Source: Kryptolebias marmoratus (Eukaryota > Chordata > Actinopteri > Cyprinodontiformes > Rivulidae). Taken from it: a DNA stretch of 64,000 nt. Below the pieces are notes generated by a model that was given only the letters and a program-made list of their open reading frames with translations, was not told where the DNA came from and did not search any database. The position numbers and the translations under genes are program-made. The stretch lies in contig NC_051430.1 of assembly GCF_001649575.2 (NCBI RefSeq), forward strand, positions 15,120,433-15,184,432, in the 5' to 3' direction. Shown in pieces: positions 10,132 through 22,615 of the stretch. How positions within the stretch are numbered: position 1 is the first letter of the stretch; the number at the start of each line of letters is the position of its first letter.

Positions 10132-11894
10132 TTTCACGTAAGTGAATGTTGGAATGTTGAAGCTTGTATTTTTAGGTCTTTGCCCTGGGCCGTTGTACTA
10201 CCCTGAGCCTGTGTACTTTATGTATGCATTGAGGCATACAGAGAGAGGTGAACAGAGAAGAGGAGGAGAGGGGGAGAGACGGAGAGAGAAAAGAATGAAT
10301 CTGAAAGTGGGAGATAGGAACTAAGGGAAGGAGAGGTGGTGCTGAACCGCCAGTATTTTTTTATTACCAGAAGTGAGCTTCAGGTTAGTATTCAGAACCA
10401 CTGGCTGAAGTGCTGCACTTTTCAACCATCAGACCCCAACCCAGGAGGACCCCACAGGGCCCCCGGCAGCTGTGGACGGACGTGCTAAACAAACTCAATG
10501 TTTGGGGCAAAACTCCTCCTTCTACAACCACATATCAGGCTGGGCAGTGATAGGAGAAACATGAGCGAAGACTGGGGAGAAAAAAAAAGGGGGGGGGGGG
10601 TAGTGCAGCAAGGAAAGATGGAAGGCGAGATGCGGACTCTAAGAAATAATCAGAGTTGGAGTAACAGGAAAAATAAAAGGCGTGGTGGAGGTTGATGTCT
10701 TACAGAGCGTGATTAGAAGGGGGGAGGGCTGTATAAACTGTGAAGATGTGTGTGTTGCACACTGTGTGTGTTGTACACTGGATGTGTGTGTGGAGAACTG
10801 AAGAAAGGCAGCAAAGGGGAGATAGATTTGAAAAGGAGTGCAGTGCAGAGACCAATAGGAATAAATGAGGCAAAATGTGAGAAATCACAAACCAGCTGAA
10901 GATTTTTTTTTTTATCACTAAGTCAGTTTTATGTACTCTTTCTCTCAATACTGCAGTTTCTCTGTGAATACTGATGCAGCCCAGAGAAGAAAAGAAAAAG
11001 AAGTGCACTTAGCGTCTGCAACAGAATATCTGAAGGCAAAACTTATCTTGAAATCAAAGATGTAATGTTTATTGTTAAACTGCTTATACAAGATGTTTTA
11101 ACATGGAAACGTTAGGAGGATGCGGTTCTACATTTTAGGAAATGCATTCATTTGCTTTGAAGATGAGGGATAGTTGGAAAATCAATACGGCTCTCATATC
11201 TGTTTGAATAGTCGATAAATGGTTATCACAGGAACTGAAAAACGGGGAAAACAAATTGCTTTGCTCTCAAATGTAAAATAAATCTGTCTTTTAGTAGCGC
11301 TTCAGCTTGCAAATCTACACATTAAATCTACTTTAGAATATGTACAATCTCATCAAATCATTGCAGGTATACTGTACTTCATGGGATAAAAAAGGATTCT
11401 ACTGTTCTGTCTATTATCATGGAGAGTCCAGTGTGAGGCAACTTGTATCTTTGACCATAGGTGATATAATCTGTTCACTCAACATGTTGTTGGGTGAGAA
11501 ATGGTCTGATAGAAAAAGATGGCAATAAATGAAATGGTGCAACAGCATTTGATCTACTTTCACAGAACATTTTGGCCTCGGAACATAACACACTAGCCTT
11601 GCTTTAGGCCTTGTTTACCTTTTTATGTATTTTCACTTTCATCAGGCTGGATTTTGTCAAAAGTATGTTGAGGTATTTGAATTCATCTTGTGGATTTCTG
11701 TATAAGTAAACTATTTACTGGCAATTAGTGAACAAGCCAACTAATTCAACATTTTCAACCAATCATTTAAATAACGCTTTTCTAAGTACAAAGTTCAGAG
11801 GGATTACGTGAATTGGGTTTTATGGCTGGAGATGTTCACGTCACACTATTTAGTTTATGCCATATTCACTCTCTCACTCATTTCCTGTGTCCAT
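9746..11894. other. Intergenic; long (TG)n and purine-rich tracts
   Basis: Apart from the microsatellite at 10039-10129, this stretch has purine-rich plus-strand tracts (~10235-10330, ~10555-10690) including a run of A followed by a run of G near 10582-10600. Short frames inside the tracts are low-complexity Arg/Glu/Gly strings. No exon recognised. Confidence 0.55.
10039..10129 (+). repeat. (TG)n microsatellite, about 45 units
   Basis: Uninterrupted TG dinucleotides over about 91 bp, the longest in the window. Likely length-polymorphic. Confidence 0.98.
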
Positions 11895-12185
11895 TTAGTC
11901 CTGTTTAGGGTCCCAGCCTGGAGTCTGTCCCACCAGTCAGTGGTGAGAGGTGGAGTATACTCTCGAACAAAAAGGAACAACCATGCATGCACACACTCAC
12001 ACCTGAGGTCAATTTAGAATCACCAATTAACTGAACATGGACGGTTTTTGGATTGTGGGAAGAAACTGGATTACCTGGAGAAAACACACACAACGTGCAG
12101 ACTTCACACATAAAAGCTCATCCGAGAGTCAAACTGGCAAATCTGTGAAATGGAGTGAGCACTGAACCACCATGCAGCCCTTTCT
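11895..12185 (+). repeat. Dispersed teleost repeat, copy 2 (CAATTTAGA / GGAAGAAA family)
   Basis: Same order of phrases as 6048-6305: 'tcaatttagaatcacc', 'gtttttggattgtgggaaga', 'ctggagaaaacacacac', then an end 'gagcactgaaccaccatgca'. It is preceded by the 'tagggtcccagcctggagtc' head that is also seen in altered form near 29597. Confidence 0.78.
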
Positions 12186-15100
12186 GAACTGGAAGTGTTG
12201 ATCACATCATGCATAGAAATAGAGGTGTTATAACCGGGTCTGGATTCAGATCTAGAATATTTTCTATAAATAATGCAATTAACGCAGCATGCTTCAGTTA
12301 AAAAAAAATTTCTTATTTCTAAATTAAAATTTTACAGACATTTTGAACCTTAATTTTGCTATGTGTTTGGGAAACAAAAAGGTCAGTTTTCTTTGGTTTT
12401 AAAATGTTGGTACCAAAAGAATTTGATCATTGAAAGTAGAGAAAGCACCTCAAGCAGATGACCAACTCTTAGCATTGAGAAAACTTATTTTGGCACTGTT
12501 TTCTGTGACCTTGCCAACATCACGCCTGTATTTCTTGGGGAAAACGTGTACATTTGAAACCTGTTTCCATGTGGATGTGGCAGTTGAAAGTTCTCAAAAT
12601 AAATGCATTATTTCATCTAAATTTAATTGAAAATACTTCAAAGTTCATATTCTCACCTCTGAATGCGAAAAGAAAAATATGTTAATATTAACCATACAAC
12701 TGTATTTAGTAAAAAAAAAAAAAGAATAATGTCAGGTACTTTAAAAACTATTTGTAAAAATGCTGTTTAATATCATTTTGTGGCCACAGCAGTCAAAAAA
12801 AGTAGACTTTTGCATTATGTAACAACAAACTGGCAGCACACAAAAAGATGAAACAGATTTTTTTTTATAATCTAGTCAGTCACAATCAAAGGAACAATAA
12901 ACTGCTGCACCCTTCAAATGTTTGTTCAGTTTATAAAAGTGGCATTTCAAGGGAGCTGCTTCAGTCTCAATTTTATTTTAATATTTCCAAATAAACTTAC
13001 ATAGTTTACAAAATGTTCCCTGCATTTAAAACCCTGACTGTCTCTCGGTGCCTCCTGACTGGAGTGTTTTGTTTATCTTACAGAATCCTAATGTCCAACG
13101 CCACTTTGAAACGCTGATGGGTTTCTCTTGAGAAAATTTTCTTTTCTTTTTTTAACAAAGCTACAGTGGGTGCGCAGTCGTTCTTATTTCTGCGTCTGAC
13201 TGTTCTCATAAAATTCCAGATTTTAAATGAGTCCTTGGAACTGAAAGCTTATGAGTCCTCAGGAATCTTGTAAAAGTGTCTGAAAAGATTTGTTCGTTTG
13301 TCTTCTTGCACTTTATTCATTAGAACTGATTGTTACCAAGTTTGGATAAACATTAGGACTTTCAAGCTGTGGGAAACAGTGCACGCACGAGTTGGCTGAA
13401 CAGTTCAAGTAGGGTTAACAGAGCTTATTGTCGCACCACAGGAGCCAGAATAAAAAGTTCTAGCCCACACTGCTGTATAATGCTTCTTCAGATGTTGCAG
13501 ATCCCAAAACGGCTTCCGTTAATGATTCACTGTTACATCCCTGCATACAGCTCCTCTAACAAGCCTCTTTTCTCCCTCCACTCTCCCCTCTGGGTCCATT
13601 TTAGAAAATGAGACATCCATCAGCATATTTTGGTTTTGAGATAAATGAGAGAAGCCTTCTGTGAGATGGAAAGAAAGGGCCGAAAGTTCCAAACCTGGAC
13701 ACAGAGGAAGAGGGTAAATACTCCATGGAAAGAGTGAGGGGAGGGGTGATTAATTGAGGAGGTCAAGATGACTAAAAGAGCAGTCTGCTCGTTGCTGCTT
13801 GTTGATGCTCACAGTTAATGGGAAAATAACAATATGGCGGTAATGGACAAATGCAAAGCTGATGAATAGTTTACAAAGAAATGGTGCCTCCAAATGCTTC
13901 CTGTCAACAGAAGTATTGATGTGCATGTCTTTTGGCATGATTTTAAAGGGAAATTCGGGCCACATGACAGCAAAACGTTTTCAATGCATTCAGTGTTTAA
14001 TAGGATAGTAAAATAGGATAGGTCTGATCTACCGAAGTGCAGTTCTGTGAAGATTATTAATAGAGACCAAACCTGCAGTAGATAGCTCCATGAAAGATGT
14101 AAGTGTGGGGAAATAGAGTGTAATTTTGACCAGACTGATGAGCTAACGGCTAGTATGAATGGAGCCAAAACCAAAGCAGCGTTCTGCCTTCATAAAACAA
14201 CTGCAGTTTTAAAGTCTTCATAGCTTTTATACCAGCATCAGTTTTACATTGCACCATTATTCCAGCAGAAAAAAATGTTATTCTGCCCTCCATTGATCTC
14301 AGAAGGCAGCATTCAGACATGAGAATGAAGTCACAACCAACTTAACTGTGTTCCAGTTGCAAATCTAAAAAAAACATCAGGATTTCCTAATTGTTGTGCT
14401 CTGTAGCTATAACTACGTAAGTCATAACAATGTATTTGTCAAATGCTTTCAAACACTGTCTGTAACAATATATTTCTTAAAACTATTATGTAGGCAACCT
14501 CTTTAATGTGATACAAATTAAAATAAAATTTTTATTACTGCAGCTCTTTAACCTTTGATGGGCAAGGCATCCAGGAATCTCAACTCTTCCAAATCGAAAT
14601 TAAGAGCTAAAGGGACATTCCAGTTGATTTTTCTTCTACCTGTTTACACTGCTCTGGATATAAAAAGAGTAATTTTGTAGTCATTAGACGTTTGAAATAA
14701 TGCTTTTATTTTGTGGCAAATTACTTAAAATAAAATGGATGACTCATTCTGCACTTGAGGCTGGATGCTAATGTTGCTACCAATAAAATGCTTACTAAAG
14801 CTTAAGGTTTAAACAGAGGTCACACACTGTGGTGGACTGTGCCCGCTCAGGTTTGTGGAGCTGACCAGTCAAAGTAGAAGTTCAGCTACATCTGTATACA
14901 TTAAATAGAGAAAGTACAGTAAATGTTGTTTGTTTTATTTGCATGCTTTTTCACTGCAGAGGCAAAGATCTGAATCTGAAACATAAATTTTGTGTAAGCA
15001 GACTGCAAACATGTTGGCTATGACAGTTTAAAGTTGTGCTTAGCTTTGCTTTAATAATTAGTCAAATGAGACATGTAATCCAATGATACATATTTAAGAA

Positions 15101-16320
15101 AAGCACTGAAACTGAAAGGAGGCAAGAGGAAAAAAAAAAAAAAGAAAGTTCAAACATCCGACTACAGTATTTAGGGCACAGCAGCAGCCTTGGTGTGACA
15201 AAGCCAAAGGTTTATTGTAATATTTATTCTGACTCGCTGTCTCTTTTCATTTTTAACGCTCCCAACTTCCGCATCTGCGCTTCACAATAATACATGAAGT
15301 GAGCATACTTGAGTCGACTCTGAAGTTAGTTTCACTCTATTTCTGTTGCAGTAATTACAGACTGAGTCTACCGAGGCTCCTCTACAGTAAGAGCTGCAGC
15401 TCTGTCCCCCTGCAGCTCCCAGGTCTAATGAGTGGAAAGGAAAAAGAGAGCAACTGCTGACGTTAGTGGCTGAGCATTAGCTCGAACCAGGCCCCATGCA
15501 GACCCACTTATCTGAAAATCACCTGTGTTCTGCAGACAGTAAGGCCAATTATGTTGAGCTAAACCAGTACCTCAGAAACAAATCAGAGCAAGGGCTTGCC
15601 ATCTGCTTTTTCCCCGATCTAAAACAAATACATCTTATTTTATTTCAACTTTACCTGCTCATAGAGGATAATCTGATTTGGAGATAACGTATTTTTCAAG
15701 ATCGAGTTTTGTCTTTAGGTGCCCAGTGGAGTTAAACACCACAGTAACAGGAAGGAGAGAGTGGTGTTCACTGTGTCTGTTTGTCTGTGAAGCTGCTCCA
15801 AGTCAATAATAGTATTCTTTCATCATGATACGATTGAGTTTATTTAGCGCCCAAAAAAAGCCTTGCATCAACTCAATATCTGGAATATTTCCCCAAGATA
15901 TGAAGTTCAGTGTACTATAAAAATAAGTTTTTTTTTATTAAAGTTCACAAGACACAAAAGGAAATTCTTCCAGCTGCTTCTAATCCTGAGTCTCTTTAAA
16001 CTTTTGACTCTTAGCCTGAGCCTAGCCATTACAATGGAGCCTCCTCACACAGAAATTGACCATCTGCACAAAAAAAGAGGCCGAGATAACATGACATTAT
16101 GTCGGGCAATTTTATGGTTAAACTTGCAAAGATGATTGGCAGTGTAAAGGGATTCTTATTAAGGTTTCATAGCCTTCCCCGTTCATCAAGATTAGATGCA
16201 TGAAAGTGAGACTGTCTGTGCAGATAAATGGAAGCTCTCAGAGAATGTTTGATGTTGGACTTAGCTTTTCTTTCCCATGAAAGAAGAGAGACAATTTAGA
16301 ACAAAACACATTTTCTTAAA
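12186..16320. other. Intergenic, no gene recognised
   Basis: About 4.1 kb of AT-rich sequence. Open frames up to 119 codons occur (for example 13815-14174 minus) but have no recognisable domain, no convincing splice signals and composition typical of antisense or non-coding frames. Homopolymer runs such as A13 at 12711 are common. I see nothing else to support a gene. Confidence 0.5.
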
Positions 16321-16430
16321 AAAATATATATATATATATATATATACTGTCTTTGAGACAAAAGAAAGTAATCGGCTCAGCAGTAGGTGAAACATGTCAC
16401 AGTGCATGTGTGTGTGTGTGTGTGTGTGCA
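16321..16430. repeat. Paired microsatellites (AT)n and (TG)n
   Basis: (AT)n at ~16324-16346 and (TG)n at ~16405-16428, about 60 bp apart. Confidence 0.95.
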
Positions 16431-16599
16431 CCTGTGTTTGTGCTGCTCTCCCGTAGTGGTCAACTCAAATTACACACTCTATTATCTGGTCCCTCCAGCC
16501 AGCAAGCTCATTTGGAAATGAGATTTGAAACAGCAATAAATATAGAATTATGTTGGGAAGACAAGGGGGGGAAGAGGGAGTGATTTTAAAATTATTTTG

Positions 16600-17060
16600 T
16601 CAGGGGTTGTTCCAGCTCGCCACTGGGCGTTTGGAAAGGGGCTGATAGACAGACGTAATGGCAGTGACTAACTGCTCGCCAGTGTTTTTGTGCATTCAGG
16701 CCCCCTTGCTGAAAGCAGTATTTTCTCCACAGTTTGAAATCCTTTTCTCAGGATAATTATCCATTGTAGATGCCCATCCTCAGATAATGACTGCATTGCC
16801 ACTGAGCTCGGAAATTAACATGGAGCAAAGAGTGCTGGAAGCACAATGGAGGAACTGCCCCCCTGTATCAGCACTCCGCTAATTTTAAACAAGGAAAAAG
16901 GGGGGCAGGCTGTTGTTAATACCTCCCCCCTTGCTTATAAGGAATAACATAATTTCATTTTGTGTGTGATACCATCTAAAAAAGAGGAAGAGAAGATGGG
17001 AAATCAAGCAGGAGCGGTCCAGAGTTTATGAAGTGAATGGCAACAGTGCCCCCTTGTGAA
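16600..17060. other. Balanced-composition block, candidate conserved non-coding element
   Basis: Unlike its surroundings, this block lacks homopolymers except short C and G runs, has mixed composition, and includes homeobox-type cores such as 'gataattatccattg' and 'gctaatttta'. No frame is convincingly coding. I infer a possible conserved enhancer by texture only; no alignment was possible. Confidence 0.2.
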
Positions 17061-18230
17061 ACGGACCGGCAACGTCTCTGCGTTCAGTAACACTGCAGTT
17101 GAAGATTTGCAGTGGCTCGGATTTTTTTTTCTCTCTCTCTCTCTCCCGCACATGATTTGAGCAGCTCAGTCCTACACTTTGGCTTTCTTTAGCTGTGTTC
17201 AAAAGAATGAAGTGATCAGAAAATATGGGGACTAGCCAAATAGCTGAAGAAACTGGGTGAAGGAAATTGTTTTAAGGTACAAGTTCACAGGAAAAAGAAT
17301 AAACGCTGGGTAAAAGACCTGTATGCATAAAATCACAAGATGCCATCATACATGTCTGTAGCATGGTGTGACAGTACCTCAGTTTTAAATAGTGTGGCAA
17401 GTATTAATGCATTAGTCAGGCTCTGTGCTGGTGTTCATAGACGTTTGACTACGAGATAGCGTTGCCTTTTTTTGCAAAGAAGTAACTACTGACAGGCATT
17501 TTCTTTAATTTATTTCAGACACTTGTTGGGAGTTGGCAGATGGCCAAAAAAAGCCAGTTGTAAGTTAGCCATTACTACAATTTACATCCATTACACCATC
17601 AAACTTTAAAAGAATCAAAGCAAAGCAATAAAACTGTCAGTGAGCTCTAGCATCGTCAAACAGTGCTGTGCAAAACAAAGATTTGGGAAGAAATAGATGC
17701 TTAGTACACTCTGCTATTCTGTTCACGATGCCTGACTGCGCACCTCGCTGCAATTTATAGCCCAGTTCCACTCCATATAATCCCTATTAGCAGATGCTTA
17801 AGACTTCTCAAAGCAGTTAACTGTTGTTAGCCTCTGAGATGTTAACCACGGGGAGAGAGGGATGACTTTATATGTGAAATTTATGCTATGCAAATCACAC
17901 CTGCAGGGCAAAAGAGTGGGGACTTCAGCAGTGATCTATCTGCACCACATGTGGACACAGTTAACCTGCAACTCAACGGCTATGCATCAAAAACTTAAAT
18001 CATCTACAACAGTTCCTAATAGGATTAGGTGAAAATCTACTTTCAAAGGTGAAATATGGTTGGTGGAGAAAATAGGCAGATGGAAGCTTCAAACAAAGAT
18101 TCAGTGTGTTGCAGAGACAACCCCTTGTCCTACCATTAACCTCTCATGCCTTCAGATTTCTGCGGGATCAGGACGTACACAGAGGAAGAGATGTGTATGT
18201 AATTGCACCTCTGCTTTTATCTGGAGTTAG
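17061..18230. other. Intergenic, no gene recognised
   Basis: Contains a short (CT)n tract at ~17130-17146. No exon, RNA gene or identifiable transposon seen. Confidence 0.5.
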
Positions 18231-18545
18231 TTAATCCTTCTTCGTCTTTGAAGACAGTGCCTTGGCTCGGCGCCCGACACCTTCAGCTCGGCGAGTACAT
18301 TCACGAATTAAAGCCTCATCAAACTCTGTCTTAAAAGAGTTGAACGGGGTACACCAGATCAATACTAATAACTTCTTTATGCGTTTGTGTGGGGGCCTGG
18401 GTGACAACAACAGTACCTGCTTCATGTATTGCGTCCTCAACTCGCACCGCTCACCTGGTGTGTAGGTCAGGGTGACAACTTCATTGTCCTCATCTAACCT
18501 GACAGGCTGCCGCTGTGTTCTCTGACCGCTTGATTCCAGGCTTAT
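18231..18545 (-). other. Minus-strand open frame of about 100 codons, unrecognised
   Basis: Between two in-frame TAA codons the minus strand is open for about 100 codons, in a block with more GC than its flanks. The frame ends in a basic Lys/Arg-rich segment before TAA at ~18231. Composition looks more protein-like than most chance frames here, with segments such as FKTEFDEALIREC. I do not recognise a family. Chance frames of 110-119 codons occur elsewhere in the window, so length alone is weak evidence. It could be a terminal exon of an unseen minus-strand gene, a processed pseudogene fragment, or noise. Confidence 0.22.
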
Positions 18546-18732
18546 TTATATTCCACCTGAGAAGGAGATCTTGGGGGGGGGGGGACTGTATTGCCTTTGC
18601 GCAGCAAGAGACAGCCATCACTTCTCTGAAAGTGCAGGGCGTCTCTTGTAATAGGCCTTTGAAGCGTGCTCATTTATTAAAATCTATTCATGTTTTTTTT
18701 AATTTATTGATGGTAAGTATTTTCTCCTGCAG

Positions 18733-18792
18733 AAAGAGCTGCAGATTAATCAAGTTAAGCAGGAAGAAGTGTTCCAAGAGGTCAACATGCAG
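18733..18792 (+). other. Isolated exon-like segment, 60 nt, strong splice signals
   Basis: Preceded by a pyrimidine-rich tract ending TTTTCTCCTGCAG and followed by GTGAGTGT. Both sites are close to consensus. The segment is 60 nt long, divisible by three, and in frame 1 encodes 20 residues beginning KELQINQVKQ and ending FQEVNMQ, a hydrophilic coiled-coil-like peptide. No neighbouring exons were identified. It may be an upstream or alternative exon of a plus-strand gene; lzts1 is the next plus-strand gene, 16 kb away, but its known start exon does not need it. Confidence 0.35.
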
Positions 18793-18799
18793 GTGAGTG

Positions 18800-21700
18800 T
18801 CTGTCCTGCTTTTGCTGGCTCACATCGGCTCTCGGTGGAGTAATGATGTACAAGCCTCGGAGGGCCGCCCTGCCCCTGATCTACCAGCAGCGTAACACAA
18901 GGTCCCCGTGGTGCCTGACTCTCTGACTCGTGTCCCTCGCTGCAGCGGCAGCAAATGAAACAGCCATACATCATAGGCCAACTGTGTCCTCTGAGGCGGT
19001 GACAGACAAAGCCAACAGAATCAATAAAGCCTTAGCTCGAGCCCTACTTGTGTGCACTCAGACCTCTTTACCCTTCTTTCTGCCTCAAATTCCATCTCTT
19101 TCTCTCCGCACACCTTAAATTTCTTGTCCAGTTTTCTCTCCACTTACACTTTTCTGTTGGGAGGTTTTTTTTTTGTTTGTTTTGTTTTGTTTATTCTTTC
19201 GCAGGTGACATTATTTATCTGAGTTGGGCTGCGACCACTGACAATATTATCTTTCTCTGCCATTTGCTCGGCTTCAGGTGAACATACTCAAACGCAGTGT
19301 GACTGTCAGCCTTGACAGGAAATGAAAAAAAAAAAGAAAGAAAGAGAGCGAAAAGCACTTCAGATGAAAAAGATAGGACCAAGGTCTGAAGAGTACCGAA
19401 GGCCATTCTGCTTGTTAGCGCGGAGGCGCCGACATCAGGAAAATGCATGCTTAATTTTTTTTTTTTTTTCACAGAGGCTGAGTGTTTCAAGTTCTAAAGG
19501 GGTGAAAGTTCCCACAAAGTGACAGTTTAGATGATGGAGGGCTTTGTGTAGAACCCACAAACCATTTCAGACCGCAGCAGAAATGCTGTTAGGGAGACAC
19601 AAGGAACACCAGGGAGCAGTTTGCTGTAATTAAACTGGAGCATCAACGTTATGGTGCCGCTTGATGCATTTGAAGAGAGGTGCAAAATATGTGGCAAACA
19701 AGTTTGGCTTTTATTTATTGATGTTGATTACCGTTCTGATATAATCCTGCAGATAATTTGAAATTTATCTTCGGAAAATGGCACCTCCAATCCCTCTTGG
19801 AAATATTTTCCTTTGATTGTTTCTAAGAGATAACAGGGAGAAGTTGTGAAGTACTGATAAGAGACGGGGATCTAAATCTTATGGTCTAACAGGTGTGGGT
19901 TTCTTTTTTCCTGTTCTTTACTTTTTTATCTGGTTTGGTGTTAGTTTAAAAAAAATGCTCAAGCTATTTTAACACATTTTAAAAACAGATTATTTTTACA
20001 TATTGCCTACACAAGACACTTCCCTTTAACTGGCTGCAATGCCTCATATGAGAGAGTTCAACCTTTTCTTCTTTACCAAGAGACATCAACATCAGATCTG
20101 CGTACAGCATACCAAGGAGACTGTAAACCTAAAACAGAGAATGTGGAGCTGTGATATTATGTTTTTCGGCTGTCCAATCACAGCAGAATGCAGTTTACAA
20201 CAACTATAGGAACAATTTGTTTTTTAAACTTCTAAAGCGTAAAACAGATCTACTATTGACCTTTAAAAGTACATATCTGTAAATGACAATTGTCAAGGCA
20301 TTTTAAACAAGGTAGTCTTAAGTGTGGATCCCACACTTATGCTCAGATTCTACAGCGATGACTAGTGCCTATAAGGTAATCCTGAAGCTCTGAAACTAAA
20401 TTTCCAAAGGATCGCACCACAGATGCCAGGAAATCAAAATATTTCAGTGGCATATTTGTACATTTTTACTTTAAAGAAATGGAGAACATAATCGGCATTG
20501 CATTCATTCTCATTTCTACTATTTAAAAAAATACACATAACTACAAATTTACCCTTAAAAAGTACTAATTTGAATTGATGCATTTGAATAAAGCACTCTG
20601 AGTTGTGCACCAAATGTTATTCGAAAAATGAACCTGTTAAAAGTTTAAACATGTTATGGAAAGTTGGTTTATTCAATTACTTATTTATTTATTTATTTTA
20701 GTTGAGTTGGTTTGTTTCTCTCAAATTATATTTTTTATAAATTATGTTTATATATAAAATCTAAAAGTCTAATCTTTAAAGAAAATATAAAGTGAGTACT
20801 GATGATTTCTGTCACTTTCTTCACGTTTAAGTAAAAATGAAAAAAACTAATTCAGAAATTTTCCTTTGACTGTAGGGAATATTTATTTACTTATATGAAA
20901 CATATATTGTTCCAATGCTAACACCTAAATTTATTTAGAAAAAGGCTGAATGCCAGCCAATTTTTGAGCTCAGCCTTGAAAAAAAATGTTCCCTGTTTGA
21001 GAGCTCCTCTTTACAAATGACCATTTGGGGGGCAGCTGCTTTTTTTTGTTTTTGTTTTTTTTTGGGGGGGGGGGTTAAGTGCCACTCCATCCTGACTATA
21101 GTATATTCTGAGAGCAAACTATAAACCCCATAGATGAGCTAAGTTTACGTCGGCCATTTCCCAGATCCATCTGCATAAATTTAAATCTGAATATGATCCG
21201 ACAAATCAGCAAACATTCCAAAGAGGAGAAAAAGTCAACACTTAGTAAATGTTAGCCTTTAATTGTTGTTTGTGTGTCGCTTATTCAGTCCCAACAGAAT
21301 AGAAAACATCTCTTGATAGTTTACTCCTATAAATGATGTGTAGCTGTGTAACATGCTAAAACACAGACAGGAATAGAAGAAGCACAAAACAAAATAAAAT
21401 TGAATAGTATTCTGAACAAGAGCAAATGAACAAAACTGTTCAAATTCATTGCAAAAGTGAAGGATCCAAACTGAAGGCCTTTTTTTAACTTGTGCAGAAT
21501 TAAACACTGAAGAAACAAAAGCCAAACTTCAAACAGGAACATTTTTAACAGAAATTTTAAAAGACAATTCAACAAAAATGTAATTAGAGACATTAAACTG
21601 ACAATGAATATGAGAAAACTAGACACAGAACACACGAGGAACGCATAACAGATGAACAGCATGAGACCAAAACATATTAAAACTTATTAGATGAAAATAC

Positions 21701-21800
21701 AAAATCTGCTCTAATTAAACTGAGAAGTATAATATGACAAAAACACTCCATAAATGGACTGTTTGTCACCCACCACCAAAGGAAAAGGGCAATGTTTCGC
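18800..21800. other. Intergenic, no gene recognised
   Basis: Simple-sequence rich, with long T, A and G runs (for example G tracts near 18572 and 21064). Short frames in both directions reflect these runs. Nothing recognisable as coding. Confidence 0.5.
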
Positions 21801-21819
21801 CTGTGTTTGTGTGTGTCAA

Positions 21820-22185
21820 AACAACAAAAAAAATGTCTATAACTCTGTTAATATTATAGTTTCTAAACTGAAATTTGGTGAAGCAGCAGCTACACCAGTT
21901 CAAATTATGGGTTAGTCATCACTGTTTTCAAAACTTGACTACTTTTGGAGTTGACTCTGTTTGATAGTAAAACCTCTCATAAACCATTAAAAAGTAATCA
22001 TTGCATGCTCATTTGCAATTGATTAACTTTTGGAATGAATCCAATTTACGATGGCTTTAACTTGCCTTTGGAAGCCAAGAATTGGTTTACTTCAGCCAAT
22101 TTTACAGATATAAAGCTAAAAAATTGTGTAGTTGTTGCTAAGAGTAACCCACAATATTTACTCTTAGCACTACACATTGTGCAAT
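21820..22185 (+). repeat. Dispersed repeat family R, copy e (strongly decayed)
   Basis: Forward copy with 'aaacctctcataaaccatta', 'gcaattgattaacttttgga', 'ttttacagatataaagct' and 'gtagttgttgctaagagta'. It directly precedes copy f. Confidence 0.6.
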
Positions 22186-22194
22186 ATCTTTGCT

Positions 22195-22615
22195 TAAAAC
22201 TTTGGCATTAACTGTGGGCACCAACCCTGTTTGTCTGTTAGCAAAATATCTCATGAACAACAGGATGGATTTCAATGAAACTCTCAGAAAATAATCATTT
22301 GATGTTCATCTACAACTGATTGTCTTTTGCAGCCAAACCATAGCTAATATATCTTAATAAATACCGAAATGGCTATAAGTCAGTCAATTTTACAAATAAT
22401 GAGCTGGATTTTGCTGTGGTAGTAACTGAGAATTATCCTCAACATCCACAACAAACCTAACACATCTCGCAAGATTTTGCACAAGGTTATGCACAAAGTC
22501 ATTTATAAGGTTTAACTAAAAGAGCTATAAGCCCATCTTTTCTCATCATTAGATAATTATAGTTTAAAACTCTGACATGAAAGGCGGTGGGTGATATGCA
22601 TTTCTTTAAAGAATG
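22195..22615 (+). repeat. Dispersed repeat family R, copy f (near full length)
   Basis: Contains 'tgtctgttagcaaaatatct', 'catgaacaacaggatggatt', 'ttcatctacaactgattgtc', 'caattttacaaataatgagc', 'gtggtagtaactgagaatta', 'gattttgcacaagg' and an end 'gacatgaaaggcggtgggtg' then 'atatgcattt', the reverse of the start of copies c and h. Confidence 0.8.

Noticed and set aside
13815..14174. Minus frame of 119 codons
   Set aside because: No domain, no splice context, Ser/Leu/His-rich composition typical of non-coding frames.
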